From: Streptomyces sp. JH14
Lineage (GTDB): Bacteria > Actinomycetota > Actinomycetes > Streptomycetales > Streptomycetaceae
Length of the DNA stretch: 64,000 nucleotides
Direction of reading: 5' to 3'
Assembly (NCBI RefSeq): GCF_029428675.1
Contig: NZ_JAJNEL010000001.1
Coordinates: forward strand, 6,324,001-6,388,000
Part shown: positions 48,962-57,491 of the stretch, in pieces
Layout: every line of letters begins with the position of its first letter
Position numbering within the stretch: the stretch's first letter is position 1
The notes under the pieces: model-generated
The model's database searches: none
Seen by the model: the letters and a program-made list of their open reading frames with translations, nothing else
What the model was told of the DNA's origin: nothing
Translations under genes and position numbers: made by a program

Positions 48962-49393
48962 CTACGGCCGCCCCACACGGTGCAGGACCAGGCAGAACGG
49001 GTGCCCCGCCGGATCGGCGTAGATACGCCACGGCCGCTCGGCCCGCTCCGCGTCCGTCTCCCCGCTCCCGGCGCCGTCCCCGCCCCCGTCGTCGAGCACG
49101 GTCGCGCCCGCCGCGAGGACCTCCGCCTGCGCCGCGTCCAGGTCCGGAACACCGAAGTCCAGATGGAACTGCTGAGGGTGCGCCGGGTCCGGCCACCGCG
49201 GCGGGCAGTGGCCGGCCGCCCGCTGGAACGCGAGGACGAGACCGGCGTCGGTGTGCAGCGTCGCCCAGTCCTCGTCGAGTCCCCACCGCCGGTCCGGCTC
49301 GTTGACCCGGCCGCCGACGACCGAACGGTAGAACTCGGCGAGACGTAGGGGATCGGGGCAGTCGAGCACCACGCACTGAAGTTCGGCGATCAC
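48962..49393 (-). CDS. VOC (glyoxalase/bleomycin-resistance fold) protein
   Basis: 143 residues with two beta-alpha-beta3 modules: ELQCVVLDCPDPLRLAEFYR ... QQFHLDFGVPDLDAAQAEVL and WRIYADPAGHPFCLVLHR. The DPAGHPFCL end is typical of VOC-family proteins. Substrate unknown. The GTG start has TAGGAT 7 nt upstream rather than a ribosome site, pointing to a leaderless transcript. Confidence 0.85.
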   Translation of the reverse strand: MIAELQCVVLDCPDPLRLAEFYRSVVGGRVNEPDRRWGLDEDWATLHTDAGLVLAFQRAAGHCPPRWPDPAHPQQFHLDFGVPDLDAAQAEVLAAGATVLDDGGGDGAGSGETDAERAERPWRIYADPAGHPFCLVLHRVGRP

Positions 49394-49400
49394 GGCCGGG

Positions 49401-49406
49401 ATCCTA
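49401..49406 (-). promoter_or_regulatory. -10 element TAGGAT of a probable leaderless promoter
   Basis: TAGGAT on the minus strand ends 7 nt before the GTG start of the VOC gene, the spacing at which transcription would begin at or next to the start codon. A -35 is not obvious. Confidence 0.5.
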
Positions 49407-49462
49407 AGGGCTCCGGCTCCGGAGACCCCCGCTGGGGCGGCCCCCTTCACCGGAGCACCGTT

Positions 49463-50293
49463 TCACCGGCGTGCTGTCCCCTGCCCGAGCACTGCCCGCA
49501 CATCCCGCACCACGGTCGCCGCCGTTTGCACCGCCGCCGCGTCCAGCCCCCGCAGCGCCGCACCCACCCGCTCGGCGAAGCCCGCCGGAGTATCCGGCAG
49601 CTGCGCGACCGCCGCCAGCGCGCCCTTCTCGTTCAGGCACCAGGTCCGGTGGTGGGCGTGGAGGGACTGGGCGAGGATCCCGAACGCCTTCGACAGGCAC
49701 AGTGCGACATGCAGGGTGTCGCCGGAAGGGGCCGACTTGCGTGCCGCGGCCACCGAGAAGTCCGCCTCCCAGGCGGCGTCGGCAAGTGCCGTGCGCAGCG
49801 GCTCCGGGTAGCGGCGGGTGTCCTTTTGAAGTTGCGTCAATTCGCGGTACGGATCGGTCAGTACGTGGCCGAGCGCGACCTCGCCCGGATAGCAGGGGGA
49901 CCAGAATCCCAGCGGATGGCCGGGCTGGATGCCCACCTCGAATCGGCCCGCGCGGCAGTCGGACCAGACCCGCTCGACCCGGTCCAGGTCGCGCAGGATC
50001 CAGTCCACCGGCGTGTCCTTCACCCGTAGCCACGCACCACCGTTGACCCAGGGCCCCCAGCCGCCGGGACCCGCCACCTCCACGGGGGAGCCCTGCGCGT
50101 CCGACGCGAGCGCGGTGAGCGCGGCCAGGTCGGGAGCACCGCGGTAGTAGACGCCGAGGTCCCAGTCGGAGTCCGGCCGATGGGCGCCACGCGCGCGGCT
50201 GCCGCCGAGGACGACGGCCCGGACGCCGGGCACTGCCGCCAGCCGCACCGCCATGTCGTGGATTTCTGCTAAGACCGCACAGTCTGTGTTCAT
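49463..50293 (-). CDS. Nucleotidyltransferase-fold protein
   Basis: 276 residues. The N-terminal motif VVLGGSRARGAHRPDSDWDL matches the G-S-x-A-R...D-x-D nucleotidyltransferase signature that binds Mg-NTP (kanamycin-nucleotidyltransferase-like and MNT families). The second half is a helical domain (LRTALADAAWEADFSVAAAR ... HVALCLSKAFGILAQSLHAH) similar to DUF4037-type extensions. It may modify an antibiotic, a tRNA or a partner toxin; no partner gene is adjacent. Confidence 0.82.
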   Translation of the reverse strand: MNTDCAVLAEIHDMAVRLAAVPGVRAVVLGGSRARGAHRPDSDWDLGVYYRGAPDLAALTALASDAQGSPVEVAGPGGWGPWVNGGAWLRVKDTPVDWILRDLDRVERVWSDCRAGRFEVGIQPGHPLGFWSPCYPGEVALGHVLTDPYRELTQLQKDTRRYPEPLRTALADAAWEADFSVAAARKSAPSGDTLHVALCLSKAFGILAQSLHAHHRTWCLNEKGALAAVAQLPDTPAGFAERVGAALRGLDAAAVQTAATVVRDVRAVLGQGTARR

Positions 50294-50379
50294 CGGCGGG
50301 GACGTTACCCGCGGCCCGGTCGTCGAAGCAGCGGAATATCCTTGAGTCCTTGGCCGTCGGCTGACAAAGGAGTCCGCAG

Positions 50380-51795
50380 GTGCCGTCGATGCTCGATGCC
50401 GTCGTCGTGGGGGCGGGACCCAACGGACTGACCGCCGCCGCCGAACTGGCCCGCCGTGGCTTCTCGGTGGAGGTGTTCGAGGCGGAGGAGACCGTCGGGG
50501 GCGGTGCCCGCACCGAGGAACTCACCCTCCCCGGCTTCCGCCACGACCCGTGTTCCGCCGTGCACCCGCTGGCCATAGGCTCACCCGCGTTCACCGGGAT
50601 GCCGCTCGCCCGGTACGGCCTGGAGTGGCTCCAGCCCGAGCTGTCGCTCGCCCACCCCTTCCCGGACGGCTCGGCCGCGGTGCTCACCGGTTCGGTGGGG
50701 GAGACCGCCATGTCGCTGGGCCCGCAGGACGCGGGGGCGTACCGCAGACTGCTCGCCCCCTACCTCGGCCACTGGGACACGCTCGCCGAGGACTTTCTGC
50801 GGACCCCGTGGGACGGTCTGCCGCACGATCCGTACCGATGGGTGCGGTTCGGGCTGGATGCGATCCAGCCCGCCACGCTTCTCTCCCGCCGCTTCCGGGG
50901 TGCGAAGGCGCGCGGCCTGTTCGCCGGGCTCGCTGCTCACGCCATAGCTCCCACCAGCGGAATCGCCACCGGTGGTGTCGCACTGCTCTTCGCGCTCGCC
51001 GCGCACGAGAACGGCTGGCCGGTGCCGCGCGGCGGCTCGCAGTCCATCTCCGACGCCCTTGCCTCGTACGTGCGCGACCTGGGCGGCACGATCCGTACCG
51101 GAACGGAGGTCAGGCGTCTCGACGAGTTGCCGCCCGCGCGCGCCTATGTCTTCGACACCTCGCCGACCGCCCTTGCCCGGATCGCCGGACTCGGCCGCGC
51201 CTATCGCGGCTACCGCTACGGTGCCGCCTGTTTCAAGATCGACTATGCGCTGTCGGGCCCCGTCCCCTGGACCGCGAAGGAGGCCCGGAAGGCGGGCACC
51301 GTTCATGTCGGCCCCACGGCCGGTGAGATCGACGGTGCGCTCCGCGCCGCTGTGGCCGGACGCGACCCGAGCGTGCCGTTCCTGATCACCGCGCAGCCCA
51401 GCCTCGTCGACCCGTCCCGTGCGCCCGAGGGGCGCCATGTCTTCTGGGCGTACGGGCACGTCCCGGCGGGCTGGGAGGGCGATGCCACCGAGGTCATCGA
51501 GCGGCAGCTCGAGCGGTTCGCGCCCGGATTCCGCGATCTGGTACTGGCACGCGCCGTCGCGGGCCCGCCCCAACTCGTCCTGCGCAACGCCAATTACGTA
51601 GGCGGCGACATCGCCTGCGGTGCGTTCGCCGGCCTCCAGACGGTGATCCGGCCCAAGCTCGCCCGGGTGCCGTACGCGACGGCGCACCCGGCCGTTTTCC
51701 TGTGCTCGTCGGCCACGCCTCCCGGGCCCGGGGTGCACGGGATGTCCGGTCACCATGCTGCGAAGGCGGTCTGGCGGCGGCTGCGGGCGGCATGA
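50380..51795 (+). CDS. Phytoene-desaturase-like NAD(P)/FAD-dependent oxidoreductase (paralogue of 26355-27971)
   Basis: 471 residues. LDAVVVGAGPNGLTAAAELA followed by EAEETVGGGARTEE is the FAD motif; PTSGIATGGVALLFALAAHE, RGGSQSISDALASYV and a C-terminal SATPPGPGVHGMSGHHAAK complete the CrtI-like fold. The paralogue encoded at 26355 shares layout but is longer. The GTG start follows AAAGGAG at 7 nt. A strong hairpin terminator follows. Confidence 0.9.
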   Translation: MPSMLDAVVVGAGPNGLTAAAELARRGFSVEVFEAEETVGGGARTEELTLPGFRHDPCSAVHPLAIGSPAFTGMPLARYGLEWLQPELSLAHPFPDGSAAVLTGSVGETAMSLGPQDAGAYRRLLAPYLGHWDTLAEDFLRTPWDGLPHDPYRWVRFGLDAIQPATLLSRRFRGAKARGLFAGLAAHAIAPTSGIATGGVALLFALAAHENGWPVPRGGSQSISDALASYVRDLGGTIRTGTEVRRLDELPPARAYVFDTSPTALARIAGLGRAYRGYRYGAACFKIDYALSGPVPWTAKEARKAGTVHVGPTAGEIDGALRAAVAGRDPSVPFLITAQPSLVDPSRAPEGRHVFWAYGHVPAGWEGDATEVIERQLERFAPGFRDLVLARAVAGPPQLVLRNANYVGGDIACGAFAGLQTVIRPKLARVPYATAHPAVFLCSSATPPGPGVHGMSGHHAAKAVWRRLRAA

Positions 51796-51822
51796 GCCGC
51801 AAGGCTGTCTGATCGGCCGAGC

Positions 51823-51864
51823 GCCGCGTACTTCCCCCCTGTGGGCTGGGAGGAAGTACGCGGC
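51823..51864. terminator. Bidirectional hairpin terminator
   Basis: GCCGCGTACTTCC and GGAAGTACGCGGC form a perfect 13-bp stem between the convergent oxidoreductase and M4 protease genes. Confidence 0.8.
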
Positions 51865-51920
51865 ACCAGGGGTGCTCCGCGGTATCGCGAACGGTGCAGC
51901 GAGCGAGCTCTGCTCCCCGC

Positions 51921-53468
51921 TCAGCTGACGTTGATCGCGGACCAGGCGGCGGCGACGGTTGCGGACTCCGCACTTCCCGCACCGTAGAGGTCGGTCGCCG
52001 CCTGCAGCGTCGCGACCCGTGCCGCGGCGTAGTCGGTGGACGAGGTCATATAGGTGGTGAGCGCCTTGTACCAGATCTGGACGGCTTTGTCGCGCCCGAT
52101 CCCGGTGACCGTGGAGCCGTTGGAGGTCGGCGAGTTGTACGAGACCCCGTTGATGGTCTTCGCGCCGCTGCCCTCGGACAGCAGGTAGAAGAAGTGGTTG
52201 GCAGGCCCGGACGAGTAGTGGACGTCGAGCCGGCCCACATTCCTGGACCAGGAGTCGGCCGAGGCCCCGTCCTTGCTCGGTTTGTCCATGTAGCGCAACG
52301 GGGTGCCATTGCCGTTGATGTCGATCTTCTCGCCGATGAGGTAGTCGCCGGCGTCGCTGCTGTTGGCGGCGTAGAACTCGACAGCGGTGCCGAACATGTC
52401 GCTGGTCGCCTCGTTGAGACCGCCCGATTCGCGGCTGTACTTGAGGCCCGCGGTGGAGGCGGTGAGGCCGTGGCTCATTTCGTGTCCGGCGACGTCCAGC
52501 GAAGTGAGCGGCTTGACGTTGCCCGAGCCGTCTCCGTACGTCATGCAGAAGCAGCTGTCCGACCAGAAGGCGTTGACGTACGCGTTGCCGTAGTGGACTC
52601 GGGAGTAGGCGGCTTTGCCGTTGCCGGCGATGCCGTTGCGGCCCAGTATGTTCTTGTAGAAGTCCCAGGTCACCGCAGCGCCGTAGTGGGCGTCGACGGC
52701 AGCGGTCTGACGGTTCGTCACCAAACCGTTGCCCCAGACGTCATCGGCGTCCGTGAAGAGTGTCCCGGTGCCGTTGGTGCCGCCGTTCAGGTCGTACGTG
52801 GTGTGCCCGCCGCGACCGCCGTCGACGAGGTTGTAGGAGGATCCCGAGGCGGTGGTGCCGAGGGACACCGTTCCGCTGTACTGGCTGGTGCCGGACCCGG
52901 TGTCGATGGCCTCGTACGAGTAGAGCTCCTTGCCCGTGGTGGCGTCCGTGATGACGTGGCGCTCGCTGGGTGTCCCGTCGTCCTGGACGCCCTTCACCAC
53001 GTTCTCGTACGCCAGCGCCGGCTTGCCGGTGGCGGCCCAGATCACCTTCCGGGCACCGGCCTTGAGCTCGGTGGCTCCGGTCGTCGACGGCACGGCGATG
53101 GTGGTGGACGTGGACTTGGACACCCCCTTGAGAGTGCCGTCCTTCCCTGTGTGGGTGACCAGGTCGCCGCCGAGGACGGGCAGACCGTCATAGGTGCGCT
53201 CGTAGCGGGTGTGGACCGTACCGTCGGCATCCTTGATCACATCGCGGACGACGAGCTTCTCCTTGCTGCCGAGTTTGATCTTCGCGGCGGCCCCGGCGGC
53301 TCCGGCCTGTGCCTCCTGGATCGCCGTGACCCGCTGGGATGCGCTGAGCGGCAGTGCGGTGGCTCCGGCCTGGCGGTCCGGGGCCGCGTCTGCGGATCCT
53401 GCCTGTACGCCGATGACGGCCATGGTGGCGGATGCGGCAAGGGCGGCGGCACGCAGAGTGGTTCTCAC
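51921..53468 (-). CDS. Secreted M4 (thermolysin-type) metallopeptidase
   Basis: 515-residue pre-pro-enzyme. The start VRTTLRAAALAASATMAVIG is a Sec signal peptide ending near ADAAPD. A FTP/PepSY-type propeptide spans to about residue 200. The catalytic domain has HEMSH (residues about 329-333) and the distal Glu in GGLNEATSD (about 353), the zinc ligands of gluzincins; the M4 C-terminal helical domain follows. The GTG start at 53468 has AAGGAG 5-7 nt upstream; the frame is open a further 19 codons. It probably digests extracellular protein, and with the peptide transporter nearby could feed amino-acid uptake. Confidence 0.93.
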   Translation of the reverse strand: MRTTLRAAALAASATMAVIGVQAGSADAAPDRQAGATALPLSASQRVTAIQEAQAGAAGAAAKIKLGSKEKLVVRDVIKDADGTVHTRYERTYDGLPVLGGDLVTHTGKDGTLKGVSKSTSTTIAVPSTTGATELKAGARKVIWAATGKPALAYENVVKGVQDDGTPSERHVITDATTGKELYSYEAIDTGSGTSQYSGTVSLGTTASGSSYNLVDGGRGGHTTYDLNGGTNGTGTLFTDADDVWGNGLVTNRQTAAVDAHYGAAVTWDFYKNILGRNGIAGNGKAAYSRVHYGNAYVNAFWSDSCFCMTYGDGSGNVKPLTSLDVAGHEMSHGLTASTAGLKYSRESGGLNEATSDMFGTAVEFYAANSSDAGDYLIGEKIDINGNGTPLRYMDKPSKDGASADSWSRNVGRLDVHYSSGPANHFFYLLSEGSGAKTINGVSYNSPTSNGSTVTGIGRDKAVQIWYKALTTYMTSSTDYAAARVATLQAATDLYGAGSAESATVAAAWSAINVS

Positions 53469-53852
53469 TCGTTCTCCTTCACTCGGTCCATGAGCTCCGT
53501 GAGGGGTGTGCGGTGAGAGTGGCACCGACGGGCGAGGAGTGGCAGGTCCACGTCAGAAAATTGACCGGATCTTGTCCGTAAGCAGGAAGGTGGCGTCCGA
53601 TATGCGTGGTCTGGCGGGTAGTTACCGCTGAAAGATCTCCGACTGGGCGCTTTCCCCGCTCGCCCCCGCGCCTTGATTCGGCTGCGGCGACCGGGGTCGT
53701 CGGGCCGGCCGCGGACGTGCGGCGTCTTGATGTTCCACCCGTGGTGCGCGGCGCGTACGCGAACCCGCGAGCGTCGCGGGTCGAAGGTGATGGCCAAGTG
53801 TGAAGCGGTGTCGCCCGGGCCCGCTGCCTGACCGTGCGTGAGATGGACCACA
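53469..53852. other. Gene-free divergent region (about 385 bp)
   Basis: Contains the promoters of the protease (-) and of the sugar catabolic locus (+). I see no gene in it. Confidence 0.5.
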
Positions 53853-53891
53853 TTGACACGCTCCAGGATTCTAGATCCTATAGGAAATAGA
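53853..53891 (+). promoter_or_regulatory. Promoter with palindromic operator before the sugar catabolic locus
   Basis: A consensus -35 TTGACA (53853-53858) and a -10-like TCCTAT (53876-53881) are 17 bp apart. Over the -10 lies a 22-bp interrupted palindrome, TCTA-n2-TCCTATAGGA-n2-TAGA (53870-53891), nine of eleven pairs complementary. A bound protein would block RNA polymerase. The GntR/FCD regulator encoded at 60119 is the obvious candidate. Confidence 0.6.
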
Positions 53892-53903
53892 GAAAGGGAG
53901 CCG

Positions 53904-54842
53904 ATGATGACTCACACCGCAGAAACCTGGCCGATCGCCGCCGCCCTGCTGCAGTTCCCGAATGTCGGGCCCGACGGCGTCTCCACTCAGGAGCAGACCG
54001 CCGAGCAGTGGGCGGAGAGCCTGCAGGACGTCGTGGACGCCGGGTTCACCGAAGTCGACCTCACGGACGGCTGGCTGCGCCCCGGCGACCTCGCCCCCGC
54101 CCGCCTCGAGGAACTGCGGGCCACGCTCTCCAAGGTCGGCCTGAGCGCACCGGCCATCTCCGCGATCCGCCGCAGCGTCATCGACCCCGTCGACGGCGAC
54201 GCCAACCTCGCCTACTCGCACCGCACCATCGACGCGGCCGCCGCTCTCGGCGTCCCGCTCGTCTCGGTCGGCCTGCACCGGCCGCTCACCCCCGAACAGC
54301 AGGCCGTGCTCTGGTTCTGGACCGTGCCGGGCCCCAAGGACCCGGTCGGCGATCGCGAGACCTGGGACAAGGCCGTCAGCCGCCTGCGTGAACTCGCCGA
54401 CCACGCCGCCTCGGTGGGCGTCGAGCTGTCCCTGGAGATGTACGAGGACACCTACCTCGGCACCGCCGACTCCTCCGTCGCCCTGCTCACCGACATCGGC
54501 CGCGACAACGTCGGCCTGAATCCGGACCTCGGCAACCTCATCCGGATGCAGCGCCCCATCGAGTCCTGGGAGTCGATGGTCACCAAGACGCTGCCGCACG
54601 CCAACTACTGGCACGTGAAGAGCTACTACCGTGTCGAGGACCCCGCCACGGGGACCGTTCTGACCTCCCCGGCTCCCATGGAGTCCGGCTTCGTCAGTTA
54701 CCGCCAGGCCGTCAGGATCGCCCTTGCGCACGGCTACACCGGCGCGTTCTGCGTCGAGCACTACGGCGGCGACGGCCTGAGCGTGGCCGCCTCCAACCGC
54801 GACTACCTCAGGCGCATCCTGCCGCGCCGCACCGAGGCCTGA
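53904..54842 (+). CDS. TIM-barrel sugar isomerase/epimerase family protein
   Basis: 312 residues of the AP-endonuclease-2-like (xylose isomerase-like TIM barrel) fold. Metal-binding positions are suggested by VELSLEMYEDT (Glu), NVGLNPDLGN (Asp), YWHVKSYY (His) and GAFCVEHYGGDG (Glu). Relatives include hydroxypyruvate isomerases, L-erythrulose-1-phosphate isomerase and 3-oxo-isoapionate decarboxylase; the context of erythrulose-type kinase and RpiB favours one of the last two. AAGGGAG precedes two in-frame ATGs (53904, 53907). A 16-bp hairpin follows the stop. Confidence 0.82.
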   Translation: MMTHTAETWPIAAALLQFPNVGPDGVSTQEQTAEQWAESLQDVVDAGFTEVDLTDGWLRPGDLAPARLEELRATLSKVGLSAPAISAIRRSVIDPVDGDANLAYSHRTIDAAAALGVPLVSVGLHRPLTPEQQAVLWFWTVPGPKDPVGDRETWDKAVSRLRELADHAASVGVELSLEMYEDTYLGTADSSVALLTDIGRDNVGLNPDLGNLIRMQRPIESWESMVTKTLPHANYWHVKSYYRVEDPATGTVLTSPAPMESGFVSYRQAVRIALAHGYTGAFCVEHYGGDGLSVAASNRDYLRRILPRRTEA

Positions 54843-54850
54843 GCCGCACT

Positions 54851-54893
54851 CCGCGCGTCACGCCGCGGTGGGACACGGCGGCGTGACGCGCGG
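54851..54893 (+). terminator. Strong hairpin after the TIM-barrel gene
   Basis: Perfect 16-bp arms (CCGCGCGTCACGCCGC with its complement) around an 11-nt loop, 8 nt after the stop codon. It would end or attenuate transcription into the kinase gene. Confidence 0.75.
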
Positions 54894-55120
54894 CCACCAC
54901 GCTCCGCGCATCAAGGGCGGCGGGGCCTGCCCGACGCGCTGGCCCCCGCCGCCCGGCCCCTGCCCGCATGAGCCGCGACCGGGCCGGCAGCCGCCTCCCC
55001 GGCCCCTTCGCGTGGCGTGCCCGCGCCGTTGGGCCCTTACCCGACAGGCCGCCCCCGGTGCGACGACGCAATCCCGCACCCGCACCCGTCAGTACCTCTC
55101 CGACAAGGAGCTCACCCGCC

Positions 55121-56833
55121 ATGACCCGGCTCTTCGACGATCCCGACCGCTTCAGCGAGGACCAGTTGCGAGGCTTCGCCGCGGCCTATCCGGAGCACGT
55201 CACCGTGGTGCCCGGTGGTGTCGTCCGCACCCGGCCGCAGGGCTCCGACCGCGTGGCCGTCGTCGTCGGCGGAGGTTCGGGCCACTACCCCGCATTCAGC
55301 GGACTGGTGGGTGAGGGGCTCGCGGCGGCCGCCGTGGTCGGCAACATCTTCACCTCGCCCTCCGCCCGCCAGGCCGAGTCCGTGGCGCGGGCCGCCGACA
55401 CAGGCGCCGGCGTCCTCTTCTCCTTCGGCAACTACGCGGGCGACCGCATGAACTTCGGCATGGCCCAGGCCCGCCTGCGCGATGCCGGCATCGACACCCG
55501 CACCGTCCTGGTCACCGACGACGTGGCCAGCGCCCCCGCCGAACGGCGCCACGAACGCCGGGGCATCGCAGGCGACTTCACCGTCTTCAAGGTCGCCGGC
55601 GCAGCCGCCGAGGAGGGCCTCGACCTCGACGGCGTCGAAGCCGCCGCCCGCCACGCCAACGACCGTACGTACTCCTTCGGCATCGCCTTCGACGGCTGCA
55701 CCATGCCCGGCGCCGACACTCCGCTGTTCACGGTTCCCGAGGGGAAGATGGCCATCGGCCTCGGCATCCACGGCGAACCCGGCGTGCGTGACGCCGACAT
55801 GGCCGATGCCCCGACGATCGCCCGGACCCTCGTGGAGCGGCTCCTCGCCGAGCGCCCGGAAGGGGCGGGCCCGCGTGTCGCCGCGATCCTCAACGGCCTG
55901 GGCGCCACCAAGTACGAGGAACTGTTCCTGCTGTGGGGGCATGTGGGCGACGCCCTGGCCGAGGCCGGACTCGGCGTGGTGCGGCCCGAGGTCGGTGAAC
56001 TCGTCACCAGCCTCGACATGGCCGCCTGCTCCCTCACCCTGATGTGGCTCGACGAGGACCTGGAGCGCTGGTGGTGTGCCTCCGCCGACGCCCCCGGCTT
56101 CAGCCGCCTGCCGCTGCCGAAGGCCTCGGACCGGCCGCGCGACCTGCCCGACGCCATACCCGGGGCCCCGGTCACCGAGGGGGACGCCGCCTCGCGCGCC
56201 GCCGCTGCCACCGCCCTGACCGCTCTGCACGCGCTGCGCACCGCGCTGCACGACGCCGCCGTGGAACTCGGCCGGATCGACGCGGTCGCGGGCGACGGCG
56301 ACCACGGGCGCGGCATGACCAAGGGCGTCGACGCGGCCGTACGGGCTGCTGAGGAAGCCGACTCACGCAGGGCGGGCGCCCGTTCGCTGCTCAGCGCCGC
56401 CGCCGACGCCTGGGCCGACGAAGCCGGCGGCACCTCCGGCGTCCTGTGGGGAGTCGCCCTGCGCGCCCTGGCCCAGGAGCTCGGCGACACGGGCCGGGCG
56501 GGCGGCGTCCGCGCCGCCTCGGGCGCCCGCGCCGCTCTCGACGCCGTCACCTCGCTCGGCGGTGCCAAGCCCGGCGACAAGACCCTCGTCGACGCACTCG
56601 CCCCCCTCGTCGACATCTTCACGGCGGGGGTGGCACGTGGCGAGGACCCCCTCTCGGCCTTCGCGAAGGCCGCCGACGCGGCCACCGAGGCAGCCGACGC
56701 CACTGCCGGACTCACCCCGCGCCTGGGCCGCGCCCGGCCGCTGGCCGAACGCAGCGTCGGCACCCCCGACGCCGGAGCCCTCTCCCTGGCCCTGTGCGCC
56801 CGCACCGTCGCGGCGCTGCTCGGCAACGCCTGA
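55121..56833 (+). CDS. Fused DhaK-DhaL kinase (dihydroxyacetone/erythrulose kinase family)
   Basis: 570 residues, ATP-dependent single-chain kinase. The N-terminal DhaK domain begins MTRLFDDPDRFSEDQLRGFA and contains GGGSGHYPAFSGLVGEGLAA, FSFGNYAGDRMNF and the KVAGAAAEEG region; the C-terminal DhaL ATP-binding domain has GDGDHGRGMTKGVDAAV and GGTSGVLWGVALRALAQ. The SGHYPAF variant (SGHEPAH in classical dihydroxyacetone kinase) and the MTRLF start recall erythrulose kinases. AAGGAG lies 10 nt before the ATG. It heads a block with the RpiB-like isomerase and permease. Confidence 0.9.
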   Translation: MTRLFDDPDRFSEDQLRGFAAAYPEHVTVVPGGVVRTRPQGSDRVAVVVGGGSGHYPAFSGLVGEGLAAAAVVGNIFTSPSARQAESVARAADTGAGVLFSFGNYAGDRMNFGMAQARLRDAGIDTRTVLVTDDVASAPAERRHERRGIAGDFTVFKVAGAAAEEGLDLDGVEAAARHANDRTYSFGIAFDGCTMPGADTPLFTVPEGKMAIGLGIHGEPGVRDADMADAPTIARTLVERLLAERPEGAGPRVAAILNGLGATKYEELFLLWGHVGDALAEAGLGVVRPEVGELVTSLDMAACSLTLMWLDEDLERWWCASADAPGFSRLPLPKASDRPRDLPDAIPGAPVTEGDAASRAAAATALTALHALRTALHDAAVELGRIDAVAGDGDHGRGMTKGVDAAVRAAEEADSRRAGARSLLSAAADAWADEAGGTSGVLWGVALRALAQELGDTGRAGGVRAASGARAALDAVTSLGGAKPGDKTLVDALAPLVDIFTAGVARGEDPLSAFAKAADAATEAADATAGLTPRLGRARPLAERSVGTPDAGALSLALCARTVAALLGNA

Positions 56834-56899
56834 CGGCGGCCGTGACGTACACGGCCTGAACGACCCCGACGATCCCCACCACTCCACGGGAAACCCGAC

Positions 56900-57412
56900 A
56901 TGACGCAGAATCAGCACCCCGCTCCGCTCCGCATCGTCATCGGCTGCGACGACGCCGGATACGCGTACAAGGAAGCGCTCAAGGCCGACCTGGAGGCCGA
57001 CCCGCGCGTCGCGTCCGTCACCGATGTCGGTGTGGCCGAGGGCGAACACACCGCCTACCCGCACATCGGCGTGGCTGCCGCCCGCGTGGTCGCCGACGGA
57101 GGGGCCGACCGGGCCCTGCTGCTGTGCGGCACCGGACTCGGCGTCGCGATCAGCGCCAACAAGGTGCGTGGCGTCCGTGCCGTCACCGCTCACGACAGCT
57201 TCTCCGTCGAGCGCGCGGTGCTGAGCAACAACGCCCAGGTCCTCACCATGGGCCAGCGCGTCATCGGCCTCGAACTCGCCCGCCGGCTGGTGCGCGAGTG
57301 GCTCGGCTACCGCTTCGACGCGTCCTCGCCCTCGGGCGAGAAGGTGGCCGTCCTCGACGCCTACGACACGGTGGGGGCCGCCGGTCCCGAGGACGAGCCC
57401 GTCGCCTGCTGA
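56900..57412 (+). CDS. RpiB/LacAB-family sugar-phosphate isomerase
   Basis: 170 residues starting with VIGCDDAGYAYKEALKADL, then CGTGLGVAISANKVRGVRAV, HDSFSVERAVLSNNAQVLTM and GQRVIGLELARRLVREWLGY. The Cys in CGTG and the GLELARRLV segment fit ribose-5-phosphate isomerase B and the related D-erythrulose-4-phosphate isomerases. Together with the kinase upstream (67-bp gap), conversion of a tetrulose phosphate to D-erythrose 4-phosphate is likely. Confidence 0.9.
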   Translation: MTQNQHPAPLRIVIGCDDAGYAYKEALKADLEADPRVASVTDVGVAEGEHTAYPHIGVAAARVVADGGADRALLLCGTGLGVAISANKVRGVRAVTAHDSFSVERAVLSNNAQVLTMGQRVIGLELARRLVREWLGYRFDASSPSGEKVAVLDAYDTVGAAGPEDEPVAC

Positions 57413-57491
57413 CGCCCTCCTCGACGCCGCCTGCCCCGGCGAGTCGCATCACCCCCTGCCACGACTTACAACGACGTAAGGATGCACCCGC

